A stretch of 32,873 bases of DNA, from NCBI GenBank assembly GCA_009775605.1, contig VSPV01000008.1, positions 1-32,873 of the forward strand. The letters run 5' to 3'. Within the stretch, counting starts at the first letter, position 1; each line of letters starts with the position of its first letter. Shown here in pieces: positions 6,709-14,373 of this stretch. The position numbers and the translations under genes are program-made. The notes under the pieces were generated by a model. It saw nothing but the letters and a program-made list of their open reading frames with translations, made no database searches and had not been told where the DNA came from. This DNA is from Paramuribaculum sp. GTDB lineage: Bacteria > Bacteroidota > Bacteroidia > Bacteroidales > Muribaculaceae.

Positions 6709-7260
6709 TTATCCGATTTCGTTGAGATAATCCTGAAAAGCGTCCATATCAACAATGTTATTGTCAAGCATATAACGGCGAACTCGTTCCATCTTTGCGA
6801 GTTCAACAAGGGTGTGTTCACGTTCCTGCATGGTTCTGGTCAACTTGATGGCACCTCCCGTAATGATATAAATTCCAGGTTCGAGTTTTATCGCATAGAT
6901 ACGTAGCCACGAGGCATGGGCGGGTGTGTTCCTCAGTCTTGCTTTTTCTTTTCCGAGAAGCATTTCCGTCATACGCTGATTCTCCAATGGCCTGAAAATC
7001 TGGTCTAAATTTGCATCCGGAGATATGTCCATTATAAGACATTGAAGCCTTTCGCTATCCTCGATGGTGTCATATATAGCCTGATTGACATCAGTTATCT
7101 TGAAATATGTTGCCAAGTCTCCAATATTCTGTTTGAAAAATGAACGAAGCCATGTGACATCATTCCACTAACCGAGAATAGTGTCGAGCACATTGTCAAG
7201 GCAATTGTCATATCTTACTGCCCAGAGGTTACCATTTTCAGTTATCAGATCGAACTCCAT
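6709..7260 (-). pseudogene. Toxin-like partner gene with an in-frame TAG at codon 31
   Basis: Read from the ATG at 7260, the frame gives 30 codons (MEFDLITENGNLWAVRYDN...), then TAG at 7168-7170, then continues without a shift as WNDVTWLRSFF and on to a full C-terminal part of about 150 residues. Both pieces read as one protein: the segment after the TAG is protein-like before any possible restart, and a consensus promoter sits just upstream of 7260. The C-terminal part has a RelE/HigB-like feel (LRIYAIKLEPGIYIITGGA followed by a basic helical segment), and the gene precedes an XRE antitoxin. A TTG restart at 7116 would still give 135 residues, so partial function is possible. A sequencing error or stop read-through is not excluded. 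Confidence 0.75.
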
Positions 7261-7277
7261 ATTTTGATTCTTTTCTG

Positions 7278-7285
7278 CAAAGGTA
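7278..7285 (-). promoter_or_regulatory. -7 promoter element of the toxin-antitoxin pair
   Basis: The minus strand reads TACCTTTG, a perfect TAnnTTTG, with TTG 19 bp upstream inside the palindrome at 7302-7321. Transcription would start near 7273, 13 nt before the ATG at 7260. Confidence 0.7.
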
Positions 7286-7301
7286 ATCATCTTTTCCAAT
7301 A

Positions 7302-7321
7302 ATACAACTTAACGGTTGTAT
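7302..7321. promoter_or_regulatory. Candidate antitoxin operator
   Basis: ATACAAC and GTTGTAT are perfect 7-bp inverted arms with a 6-bp spacer. The arm nearer the gene supplies the TTG of the -33 element, so a bound dimer of the XRE protein would block transcription. This fits autoregulation of a TA operon. Confidence 0.6.
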
Positions 7322-7389
7322 TTGTTCTAAAAATATCCTCACATATATTTAAGCCGATAGTTTCTTTGTGATTTTGAAAGTTATTGAAA

Positions 7390-7429
7390 AATCAAATAAG
7401 AAAGAGCAGCCTTGTGACTGCTCTTTCCG
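7390..7429 (-). terminator. Terminator hairpin, copy 2 of a 40-bp repeat
   Basis: It has the same stem (GAAAGAGCAG/CTGCTCTTTC) and the same flanking TTATTTGATT on the minus strand as 6323-6362, with 39 of 40 positions identical. Here it ends the transcript of the head GIN gene, about 170 bp downstream of its stop, with repeat copy B in between. Confidence 0.78.
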
Positions 7430-7483
7430 ACCGTATATGTAGTATATAATGTGGTGCTGCAAACTCAGATTATCGTCCAAATG

Positions 7484-7554
7484 GTAGGGATGTACGCTCG
7501 TGCATCCGACGGAAATCAATGGTTTTTAGCGGTTGCTCCATGGAACAGCCCTAC
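7484..7554 (+). repeat. REP-like 71-bp element, copy B
   Basis: It has the same GTAGGG and CCCTAC ends, the same ATGTACGCTCGTGCAT and GGTTGCTCCATGGAACAGCC palindromes, and the same length and orientation as copy A at 4363-4433. Differences cluster in the linker (CCTGTAAC against TTTTTAGC) plus a few single bases. It lies in the 3' region of the head GIN gene, upstream of its terminator. The rest of the gap 7261-7598 holds the TA promoter and that terminator. Confidence 0.8.
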
Positions 7555-7598
7555 ATTTGGGGGTATAACCTTCCGGAGACTGCGGGATTCCCCGGGTG

Positions 7599-8435
7599 TC
7601 AGTCGGCGCGGTTGCTGACGGAGCCGCCGGAAGATTTCTCGATTTCGCATGAGCCTTTCACGTTGCCCGACACGCTGGCACCGCTGGATGATTTGAGCAT
7701 ACCGGTTTCGGCTACGAGGGAGCGACCGCTCAAAGATGAACCTGAGGATGCGCGGAGCTCCACATATTTGGATGTGCCTGAAAGCCCCATTGAGCTTCCG
7801 CTCGATGATTTTCCGGTTACGGAACCGGCTGTAATCGACTCTACTCTCATGCTTGAGCCGCTGGAGGTGGAGTAAGCCATGGTGGTGGCTTTGGCGCCGT
7901 CTATTCTGAGCGCGGAGCCGCTTGAAGCCTCTCCCTCTATGCTTTCGGCATTTATATTATTAATGTCTATTCTTGCACCGCTCGATACGGAAATTTCCAT
8001 TTCGGCACCCGGCATATCCAGTCCGGAAGCAATTTTGATGGAAGAACCGGAGCTTGCATCGAGTTCGTCGACTCCGGGCGAGGTGACGGTAACGGTTATG
8101 GGTTTGTTGACGCGGCGTTTGGTCTTCATGCCGCAGTTCAGTTCACCGTTTTTCACGGTCACTTCCACATCGTCTATGATGTTGTCGGGTGCGGTAAGCG
8201 TCACCGATGTTCCGCTTCCCTGGGTATATTCCACCCTTATACCACTCGAGGTGTCGATAGAGGTCACTTTGTCGGCCTGGATGGTTATGGTCTTCATCGG
8301 GCCGGCCTTCTCGACCTCGCCCATGGTTAAATTCGCTAATTTCTCGAATGCGTTTGAAGCGGCCGAAACGCAGCTTTGTGAGCAGATGCCGAATAATATT
8401 GCCGTGGAGGCAAACATCAGTTTTTTGATTTTCAT
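7599..8435 (-). CDS. Head GIN domain (DUF2807) exported protein
   Basis: The 278-residue protein has an N-terminal export signal (KKLMFASTAILFGICSQSC) that may be a lipoprotein signal with Cys22, although SQSC is a weak lipobox. After about residue 45 comes the DUF2807 pattern: IRVEYTQGSGTSVTLTAPDN, then ITVTVTSPGVDELDASSGSSI. From there to the end, SSGSS/SSGAS-type turns recur every 15-25 residues, suggesting a right-handed beta-solenoid. These proteins are widespread in Bacteroidetes envelopes and their role is unknown; 'autotransporter adhesin head' is only a domain name. It is a single gene, divergent from the symporter and followed by repeat copy B and terminator copy 2. Confidence 0.88.
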   Translation of the reverse strand: MKIKKLMFASTAILFGICSQSCVSAASNAFEKLANLTMGEVEKAGPMKTITIQADKVTSIDTSSGIRVEYTQGSGTSVTLTAPDNIIDDVEVTVKNGELNCGMKTKRRVNKPITVTVTSPGVDELDASSGSSIKIASGLDMPGAEMEISVSSGARIDINNINAESIEGEASSGSALRIDGAKATTMAYSTSSGSSMRVESITAGSVTGKSSSGSSMGLSGTSKYVELRASSGSSLSGRSLVAETGMLKSSSGASVSGNVKGSCEIEKSSGGSVSNRAD

Positions 8436-8514
8436 TTTAGTGTAACAGTTTATTGGTTTTATAGCTTTGACGAAAGCCGGAAGCGAAAAGTTGCATCCGT
8501 GCGCAAAAATATGC

Positions 8515-8522
8515 TAAATTTG
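8515..8522 (+). promoter_or_regulatory. -7 promoter element for the DAACS symporter
   Basis: The site reads TAAATTTG, a perfect TAnnTTTG, with TTG 21 bp upstream at 8491. The predicted leader is about 25 nt to the ATG at 8552. Confidence 0.6.
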
Positions 8523-8551
8523 TTGAGAAAAATTTTAGAGCCAGCCATTTT

Positions 8552-9748
8552 ATGGACGAAAAAACAAAAAACAAGAAATTCCGAATCGGTCTGCTTGGCC
8601 GCATAGCCATCGCTATTGTGGCTGGTATCGGCATAGGATATATCAGCCCTATGTGGTGGGCGCAGCTTTGTGCTACTTTCAACGGCGTTTTCTCCCAGTT
8701 CCTGGGATTTCTGATTCCGCTCATCATCCTCGGCTTTGTGGCTCCGGCCATCGCCGATTTCGGTTCGCGTGCCGGAAAGATGCTCGTGGCCACAGCGTTG
8801 CTCGCCTATGGTGCTACTCTTTTGGCCGGATTTATAAGCTATTTCACTGGCGCATGGCTGTTTCCGGGGATGCTTTCCGGAGCTGCAGGCGTTGAGAAGG
8901 CGGCTCTGGAGCAGCAGGTTGAAATCACTACGTATTTCAATATTGCCATTCCCCCTCTTATGGGTGTGATGACCTCGCTGGTGCTTGCGTTCATGCTCGG
9001 CGTGGGGTGTGCCGTGACACATTCCACAGCTCTGCGCCGCGGCCTCTCGGAATTCCGCGATATTGTGGCGCTTGCCATCAACAGGATTGTGATTCCGCTT
9101 CTTCCGTTCTATATCTTCGGCATTTTCGTGAACATGACCGTGGCCGGCCAGGTAACGGCCATCATCACTGCGTTCGCCAAGATCATAGGGGTGATTTTCG
9201 TGTTGCATATCGGTATTCTCTTTCTCCAATACGGCATTGCAGCGTGCTTCAACCGCAAGAACCCTTTCAAAATGCTCTGGACCATGATGCCGGCTTATTT
9301 CACCGCACTGGGAACGCAGTCGTCGGCCGCCACAATTCCCGTAACCCTCCGGCAGACGGTGAAAATGGGCGTGGACGAGGATGTGGCCGGTTTCACGGTG
9401 CCTCTCTGCGCCACAATCCACATGTCGGGCAGCACGCTGAAAATCGTGGCGTGCGCTCTCGCCCTGATGATTTTGCACGGCGAACCTTACTCGGCAGGGA
9501 TGTTCGCCCATTTCATCGCCATGATAGGAATCACGATTATCGCCGCTCCGGGCATTCCCGGCGGAGCGATAATGGCCTCGCTCGGACTGCTTTCCTCCAT
9601 ACTCGGTTTTACCGAGGCCCAGAACGCGCTGATGATAGCGCTTTACATAGCCATGGACAGTTTCGGAACGGCATGCAATGTCACCGGCGACGGCGCCCTG
9701 GCCGTGATTCTGAACCGCTTTTTCGGCAAGCGGCAAAAAAATAATTGA
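8552..9748 (+). CDS. Dicarboxylate/amino acid:cation symporter (DAACS family)
   Basis: The 398-residue integral membrane protein has the eight-helix plus re-entrant-loop pattern of the GltPh/SstT family. The first helix is GLLGRIAIAIVAGIGIGY and the second spans FLGFLIPLIILGFVAPAIA. The serine-rich hairpin-loop motif is ALGTQSSAATIPVT, and the second loop is APGIPGGAIMASLG. The helix carrying NVTGDGALAV holds the Asn/Asp residues used for substrate and cation binding. It should import an acidic or neutral amino acid or a C4-dicarboxylate with Na+ or H+; which one is not readable. It has its own consensus promoter. The ABC exporter genes follow after 82 bp, and whether they share a transcript is unclear. 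Confidence 0.92.
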   Translation: MDEKTKNKKFRIGLLGRIAIAIVAGIGIGYISPMWWAQLCATFNGVFSQFLGFLIPLIILGFVAPAIADFGSRAGKMLVATALLAYGATLLAGFISYFTGAWLFPGMLSGAAGVEKAALEQQVEITTYFNIAIPPLMGVMTSLVLAFMLGVGCAVTHSTALRRGLSEFRDIVALAINRIVIPLLPFYIFGIFVNMTVAGQVTAIITAFAKIIGVIFVLHIGILFLQYGIAACFNRKNPFKMLWTMMPAYFTALGTQSSAATIPVTLRQTVKMGVDEDVAGFTVPLCATIHMSGSTLKIVACALALMILHGEPYSAGMFAHFIAMIGITIIAAPGIPGGAIMASLGLLSSILGFTEAQNALMIALYIAMDSFGTACNVTGDGALAVILNRFFGKRQKNN

Positions 9749-9830
9749 CTCCGGTGCAATTTATGGCGTGCAGATGCGTCATATTTGTCAAAAGGAATCC
9801 AAATAAACCAACAGTAACAGAAAAAGAAGT

Positions 9831-10760
9831 ATGGATATACTAACGGTAGATAACGTGAGCAAGACCTATACCGGCCATAAGGCGCTCGATTCGGTCTCGC
9901 TCTCTGTGCCTGAGGGCACGGTCTACGGTCTTCTGGGCCCGAACGGCGCCGGCAAGACCACACTCATCAGAATAATAAACCATATCACGGCGCCAGATTC
10001 CGGTCTGGTGACCTTCGACGGTCATCCGCTGAGCCAGGACGATGTGGTGAATATCGGTTATCTCCCCGAGGAACGCGGTCTCTACAAGAAAATGAAAGTA
10101 GGCGACCAGGCCGTATTCTTCGCCCGTCTGAAAGGCCTTGGAAAGGCCGAGGCCACACGGAGTCTTAAGGAATGGTTCGAGCGTTTCGAAATATCGAGCT
10201 GGTGGAACCGCAAGGTCGAGGAACTTTCCAAGGGCATGGCCCAGAAAGTGCAGTTTATCGTCACGGTTCTTCACCGCCCCAAGCTCCTGATTTTCGACGA
10301 GCCGTTCTCGGGCTTCGACCCCGTGAACGCCAATCTGCTGCGCGACGAGATTCTGCGCCTCAAAAACGAAGGCTCCACAGTTATATTCTCCACCCACAAC
10401 ATGGCTTCCGTTGAGGAGATATGCGACAATATCTCGCTTATCAACCAGGGTCGCAACATTCTGAGCGGAAACGTGGAGGAGATTCGCCGCAAGTTCTCCG
10501 ACGGCCGCTACCGTCTCCGTTTCCGCGGCGATTCCCGCAGCCTTGCGTCGGCCATCGAGCCGGTGACCGACGATTTCGAGATTCTGGAATCAGGCAGTCC
10601 TGAAGTCACGGAAATGGCTGTGAAGCTCAAGCCTCAGGCCGGAGTGCGTTCTCTCATAGACCTCGCCAACAAAACTGTGGATATATGTTCAATCAATGAA
10701 TCGCGGGCCTCGATGAACGATGTGTTCATCTCCATGGTCAAGGATTCGCCAAAAGCTTAA
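9831..10760 (+). CDS. ABC transporter ATP-binding protein (NatA-like)
   Basis: In this 309-residue ATPase Walker A is GPNGAGKTT (residues 36-44), the Q-loop region reads GYLPEERGLY, the signature is LSKGM (132-136), and Walker B is LLIFDEP (152-158) followed by the D-loop SGFDP. The H-loop histidine is in IFSTHN. The extra C-terminal domain of about 80 residues is the DUF4162-type extension common in the NatA/CcmA exporter group. It powers the permease encoded 4 bp downstream. No substrate-binding protein gene is present, so this is an export-type ABC-2 system. The closely related NatAB exports Na+, but the substrate here is not determined. Confidence 0.93.
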   Translation: MDILTVDNVSKTYTGHKALDSVSLSVPEGTVYGLLGPNGAGKTTLIRIINHITAPDSGLVTFDGHPLSQDDVVNIGYLPEERGLYKKMKVGDQAVFFARLKGLGKAEATRSLKEWFERFEISSWWNRKVEELSKGMAQKVQFIVTVLHRPKLLIFDEPFSGFDPVNANLLRDEILRLKNEGSTVIFSTHNMASVEEICDNISLINQGRNILSGNVEEIRRKFSDGRYRLRFRGDSRSLASAIEPVTDDFEILESGSPEVTEMAVKLKPQAGVRSLIDLANKTVDICSINESRASMNDVFISMVKDSPKA

Positions 10761-10764
10761 AACT

Positions 10765-12081
10765 ATGGACTCCAGAGTAGGAATTATCATAAAGCGCGAG
10801 TTTATGGAGCGCGCGGGAAAGAAAAGCTTCATATTCACCACTCTTCTCATGCCGCTTCTCATGCTTGCTCTCATGGCGGCTCCCTCGCTGATAATGCTTT
10901 TCAGCAAGGGCGACTCCCGTCAGGTGGAAGTGATAGATGAGAGCGGATTCATATTCGACAAACTCAAGAGCAACGAGGATATAGCCTTCGTAAAGGCAGA
11001 GGCTCCGCTCGATTCGCTCGTCAAGAACGAGGATACCGATGCCGTGCTGGTGATTCCCGCCGGAGTGGCAAACGGTTCCGACGGTCTCTTGCTCTATTCG
11101 CGCAAAGCTTCTTCGCTCTCGCTCGAATCGGGCATAACCTCCCAGGTAAACGATATTATAGAGAATGAACGCATAGCCTCATACAATATCGCCGGGCTCG
11201 ACAAGATACTTGATGAAATCCACAGCGACGTGTCGCTGAAAGCCTACCGCACGGAATCGACCAGCGAGGAGGCCAAGGAGTCCTCAGCCGGCCTGAGCTA
11301 CGGTCTGGGACTTGTGCTGATGCTCATACTCTATATGGTTATGCTCATCTACGGCCAGATGGTTATGACAAGCATCATCGAGGAGAAAAACAACCGCGTG
11401 CTCGAGCTTGTGGTCTCCTCAGTGAAGCCCGTTCAGCTCATGCTCGGAAAGATTTGCGGCATAGGTCTGGTGGCTGTGACCCAGATTGTGATATGGGCCG
11501 TTCTCATCGGCCTGATGGCCGCTTTTGTTCTCCCGGCCCTTATGCCTGCCGAACTGCTTGAGCAGGTGCAGACCTACAATGCTGCCGGAGCCGTCGCTGG
11601 ATCCGACACCGGCGTGGATCCGGAGCTGATACAGATTGTGGCCCGTCTGTCCAATGTGGGTTATATTCTCAGCCTGTTCTGCTACATGGCGCTTTATCTC
11701 ATTGGCGGATTCATGCTGTATGCCGCAATATATGCCGCCATAGGTTCGGCCGTCGACAACATCCAGGACGCCTCGCAGCTCCAGTCCATTCCCATGTTCC
11801 TGATCATCTTCGGCATGATATTCTCCATGATGGCCGCTCAGGATCCGTCGTCGGGCATAGGGGTTGCGCTGTCCTACGTGCCGTTCACCTCGCCGATGGT
11901 GATGATGAGCCGTATACCCTCGGGCGTACCGGCATGGGAGATTGTCGTGTCGCTTGCAGTTCTCTATCTTTCGTTCCTGGTAATGGTATGGATTGCCGCG
12001 AAAATCTACCGTGTAGGCATCTTCATGTATGGCAAGAAACCTTCATGGAGCGAACTCATACACTGGGCCCGTCAGAAATAA
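10765..12081 (+). CDS. ABC-2 type transporter permease (NatB-like)
   Basis: The 438-residue membrane protein starts with VGIIIKREFMERAGKKSFIF, the cytoplasmic segment typical of ABC-2 permeases. A first helix follows (TLLMPLLMLALMAAPSLIML), then an extracytoplasmic domain of about 170 residues, then five or more helices near the C-terminus. The segment SIIEEKNNRVLELVVSSVKP before helix 3 is characteristic of the NatB/YhaP group. The ATG at 10765 lies 4 bp after the stop of the ATPase gene, so translation is probably coupled; an in-frame ATG at 10720 lies inside the ATPase gene and is rejected. A terminator follows at 12107. Confidence 0.92.
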   Translation: MDSRVGIIIKREFMERAGKKSFIFTTLLMPLLMLALMAAPSLIMLFSKGDSRQVEVIDESGFIFDKLKSNEDIAFVKAEAPLDSLVKNEDTDAVLVIPAGVANGSDGLLLYSRKASSLSLESGITSQVNDIIENERIASYNIAGLDKILDEIHSDVSLKAYRTESTSEEAKESSAGLSYGLGLVLMLILYMVMLIYGQMVMTSIIEEKNNRVLELVVSSVKPVQLMLGKICGIGLVAVTQIVIWAVLIGLMAAFVLPALMPAELLEQVQTYNAAGAVAGSDTGVDPELIQIVARLSNVGYILSLFCYMALYLIGGFMLYAAIYAAIGSAVDNIQDASQLQSIPMFLIIFGMIFSMMAAQDPSSGIGVALSYVPFTSPMVMMSRIPSGVPAWEIVVSLAVLYLSFLVMVWIAAKIYRVGIFMYGKKPSWSELIHWARQK

Positions 12082-12106
12082 CAGTTCCTTAAAAACAAAG
12101 ACATAG

Positions 12107-12148
12107 TGAAGCCTGCGGTCCTCTCCCTGCAGGCTTCATTGGTTTTTC
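12107..12148 (+). terminator. Intrinsic terminator after the ABC permease gene
   Basis: TGAAGCCTGC pairs with GCAGGCTTCA (10 bp) around a 12-nt pyrimidine-rich loop, followed by TTGGTTTTTCTC. It separates the exporter operon from rpoD. Confidence 0.85.
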
Positions 12149-12200
12149 TCTCATGTACTGCTAAAATAGTTTAAAGCGTAGGGAATAAGGGGCTTCGGAA

Positions 12201-12231
12201 TTGTTTTTTGAGATGAAATTTTGTAATTTCG
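12201..12231 (+). promoter_or_regulatory. rpoD promoter
   Basis: TTG at 12201-12203 lies 20 bp upstream of TAATTTCG (12224-12231), which differs from TAnnTTTG at one position. Transcription would begin near 12236, giving a leader of about 22 nt before the ATG at 12258. Confidence 0.5.
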
Positions 12232-12257
12232 CACGCTTAATCTCGCAATCTTGAAAG

Positions 12258-13118
12258 ATGAGACAACTAAAAATCACAAAATCAATCACTAACCGCGAAA
12301 GCGCGTCGCTCGACAAGTATCTTCAGGAAATAGGCCGCGAGGTTCTTATCTCCGTGGAGGAGGAAGTGGAGCTGGCACAGCGCATTCGCCAGGGAGACGC
12401 TAAAGCACTCGACAAACTCACACGTGCAAATCTTCGCTTTGTTGTGTCAGTGGCCAAGCAGTATCAGAACCAGGGTCTGAGTCTGCCCGACCTCATCAAC
12501 GAAGGCAATCTGGGCCTGATAAAGGCAGCACAGAAGTTCGACGAGACGAGGGGCTTCAAGTTTATCTCCTATGCGGTATGGTGGATTAGACAGTCAATTC
12601 TTCAGGCTCTTGCCGAACAGTCGCGCATAGTGCGATTGCCGTTGAATCAGGTCGGTTCGCTCAACAAGATCAGCAAAGCGCTGTCGAAGTTCGAGCAGGA
12701 CCACGAACGCCGTCCTTCGGCCGAGGAACTCGCCGAGGAACTGGATGTGCCCGTCGATAAAATTGCCGACACTCTCAAGGTTTCAGGCCGTCATATTTCG
12801 GTCGATGCCCCGTTTGTGGAGGGTGAGGACAACAGTCTGCTCGACGTGCTTACCAACGACGATTCGCCCATGGCCGACTCTTCGCTCAACCAGGAATCCC
12901 TCTCGAAGGAGGTTGACCGCGCACTTCATCAGCTCCACGAGCGTGAGCGCGAAATCCTCAAGATGTTTTTCGGCATAGGATGTCAGGAAATGACACTGGA
13001 AGAAATCGGAGCCAAGTTTGACCTCACGCGTGAACGTGTGCGTCAGATCAAGGAAAAAGCCATCCGCCGCCTTAAAGGACAGAAGAGCCGTCTGCTCAAG
13101 CCTTACCTCGGGCAGTGA
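12258..13118 (+). CDS. rpoD: Primary sigma factor RpoD (short Bacteroidetes type)
   Basis: The 286-residue protein carries sigma region 1.2 ([18 protein letters not shown]). Region 2 is [20 protein letters not shown], then [18 protein letters not shown], then [11 protein letters not shown]. Region 3 follows, and region 4 ends with the helix-turn-helix [21 protein letters not shown]. It lacks the long region 1.1 and the non-conserved insert of E. coli sigma-70, as is normal for Bacteroidetes, and this variant recognises the TTG/TAnnTTTG promoters seen across the window. It stands alone between terminators at 12107 and 13153. Confidence 0.96.
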   Translation: MRQLKITKSITNRESASLDKYLQEIGREVLISVEEEVELAQRIRQGDAKALDKLTRANLRFVVSVAKQYQNQGLSLPDLINEGNLGLIKAAQKFDETRGFKFISYAVWWIRQSILQALAEQSRIVRLPLNQVGSLNKISKALSKFEQDHERRPSAEELAEELDVPVDKIADTLKVSGRHISVDAPFVEGEDNSLLDVLTNDDSPMADSSLNQESLSKEVDRALHQLHEREREILKMFFGIGCQEMTLEEIGAKFDLTRERVRQIKEKAIRRLKGQKSRLLKPYLGQ

Positions 13119-13152
13119 CCACTCTGTCTTTACACTAAAAAGAAATTCGGAA

Positions 13153-13194
13153 TACGGCGTTTCTCCCCCTCCAGGGAGGGGCGCCGTAATTATT
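13153..13194 (+). terminator. Intrinsic terminator after rpoD
   Basis: TACGGCG and CGCCGTA flank an inner CCCCTCC/GGGAGGGG-type stem, and ATTATTTT follows. It lies 34 bp after the rpoD stop and 20 bp before recR. Confidence 0.7.
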
Positions 13195-13214
13195 TTCAGA
13201 AGTATATTCGGATT

Positions 13215-13841
13215 ATGCAGGAAGAATTTTCGTCATCGCTGCTTGAGAACGCCGTTACGGAACTGTCGCGACTTCCCGGAATAGGGCGCAAGACGGCTCT
13301 TAGGCTTGCCCTTCATCTTCTCCGCCGCGACGAGGCCGAGGGGGTGGCCCTGGGCGAGGCAATCATAAATATGCGCCGCGGAGTGAAATACTGCGAGATG
13401 TGCCATAATATCTCGGAGACCGATACTTGCGACATCTGCTCCGACCCGCGCCGCGACCACTCTACGGTGTGTGTGGTGGAGGCTGTCAACGATGTGATGA
13501 GCATAGAGCGCACGCGCCAGTACGGTGGCGTGTATCATGTGCTCGGAGGCGTCATTTCGCCCATGGACGGCATCGGCCCCGATTCGCTTGAGATTGCATC
13601 GCTTGTAGACCGTGTGGCCTCAGGCCGGGTAAAAGAAGTGATTCTGGCTCTCAGCGCCACCATGGAGGGGGATACCACCAATTTCTATATCTTCCGCAAG
13701 CTCGAGGATTTCCCCGGGCTGAAAATCACTCAGCTCGCACGCGGAATGGCGGTGGGCAACGAGCTTGAGTACACCGACGAGATTACTCTCGGCCGCTCCA
13801 TACAGCAGCGCACACTCTTCAGCGACACTTTCAAATCCTGA
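13215..13841 (+). CDS. recR: Recombination mediator RecR
   Basis: The 208-residue protein is full length for RecR. It has the N-terminal helix-hairpin-helix [20 protein letters not shown], the C4 zinc finger C60xxC63 and C72xxC75, and the Toprim domain beginning [15 protein letters not shown] with [18 protein letters not shown]. The C-terminal Walker-B-like tail includes [22 protein letters not shown]. With RecO it loads RecA onto SSB-coated gaps. The GNAT gene follows after 13 bp, so the two probably share a transcript. A weak -7-like TATATTCG at 13203 ends only 4 bp before the ATG. Confidence 0.96.
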   Translation: MQEEFSSSLLENAVTELSRLPGIGRKTALRLALHLLRRDEAEGVALGEAIINMRRGVKYCEMCHNISETDTCDICSDPRRDHSTVCVVEAVNDVMSIERTRQYGGVYHVLGGVISPMDGIGPDSLEIASLVDRVASGRVKEVILALSATMEGDTTNFYIFRKLEDFPGLKITQLARGMAVGNELEYTDEITLGRSIQQRTLFSDTFKS

Positions 13842-13854
13842 CACCATCAATATT

Positions 13855-14373
13855 ATGGAATCTATGAAAATCACTCTCCGCGCTCCCGAGCCTTCTGATG
13901 TCGACGCCATGTTCAGAATGGAAAACGACCCGGCGGTGTGGCCCGACGGACACACGCGCGCCCCGCTTTCGCGCCATCTGCTTGCCACGTACGTAGACAA
14001 TTATACGCCCGACGCTTTCGCCCAGGGCCAGTTGCGGCTTATGATAGACTGCGACGGCGAGACATGCGGCATGGTCGACCTTTATGATGTGGATGCCCTC
14101 AACCGCCGCGCGGGAGTGGGGATAGTGGTGGAGACGGCTATGCGTGGCCGCGGCATAGGACGGCGCGCGCTCGAAATCCTTACGGATTATTGCTCCGGTC
14201 AGCTTGGCCTTCATCAGCTGTACGCCGTTGTGAGCGCCGGAAACACTGCTTCAAGAGTTCTTTTTGACCATGCAGGTTATAAAATAGCAGGCTGCCTCCG
14301 CAGCTGGGTGAGATGCGGAGGCAGATATTCCGATGCGTATGTGTATCAACTTATGCTTTCCGGAAGCTGTTGA
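13855..14373 (+). CDS. GNAT family N-acetyltransferase
   Basis: The protein has 172 residues. The N-terminus ITLRAPEPSDVDAMFRMEND and the acetyl-CoA loop RGRGIGRRALEIL (motif A) place it in the GNAT superfamily, nearest in appearance to the SpeG/RimJ-like acetyltransferases. Motif B is LHQLYAVVSAGNTASRVLFDHAGY. The substrate is unknown. The ATG at 13855 follows recR by 13 bp; ATG at 13864 is an alternative. Its last 23 bp overlap the last 23 bp of kdsA on the other strand, so the convergent transcripts share their 3' ends and no separate terminator lies between them. Confidence 0.9.
   Translation: MESMKITLRAPEPSDVDAMFRMENDPAVWPDGHTRAPLSRHLLATYVDNYTPDAFAQGQLRLMIDCDGETCGMVDLYDVDALNRRAGVGIVVETAMRGRGIGRRALEILTDYCSGQLGLHQLYAVVSAGNTASRVLFDHAGYKIAGCLRSWVRCGGRYSDAYVYQLMLSGSC

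Noticed and set aside
6709..7116. Intact 135-residue toxin starting at TTG 7116
   Set aside because: The protein-like sequence continues in frame upstream of 7116 past the TAG to an ATG with a well-placed promoter, so the longer broken gene is the better reading. The short form remains possible as a restart product.
7599..8300. Head GIN gene as a phase-variable or recombining repeat gene
   Set aside because: The SSGSS motifs recur in the protein, but the underlying DNA is not a tandem repeat of fixed length, so slippage is unlikely.
7599..8435. True autotransporter adhesin
   Set aside because: There is no C-terminal beta-barrel; the name comes only from the DUF2807 domain description.
8459..9736. 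Long open frame (425 codons) on the minus strand opposite the DAACS symporter
   Set aside because: It is rich in His, Arg and Gly with no recognisable motif, and lies opposite a full-length transporter with clear family signatures. GC-rich codon bias explains the open antisense frame. The same applies to the frames opposite queA (779-1375) and opposite the fimbrial genes (24147-24863).
10720..10764. Upstream ATG for the ABC permease at 10720
   Set aside because: It lies inside the ATPase gene and adds a non-conserved N-terminus. The ATG at 10765 follows the ATPase stop by 4 bp and gives the typical ABC-2 start.
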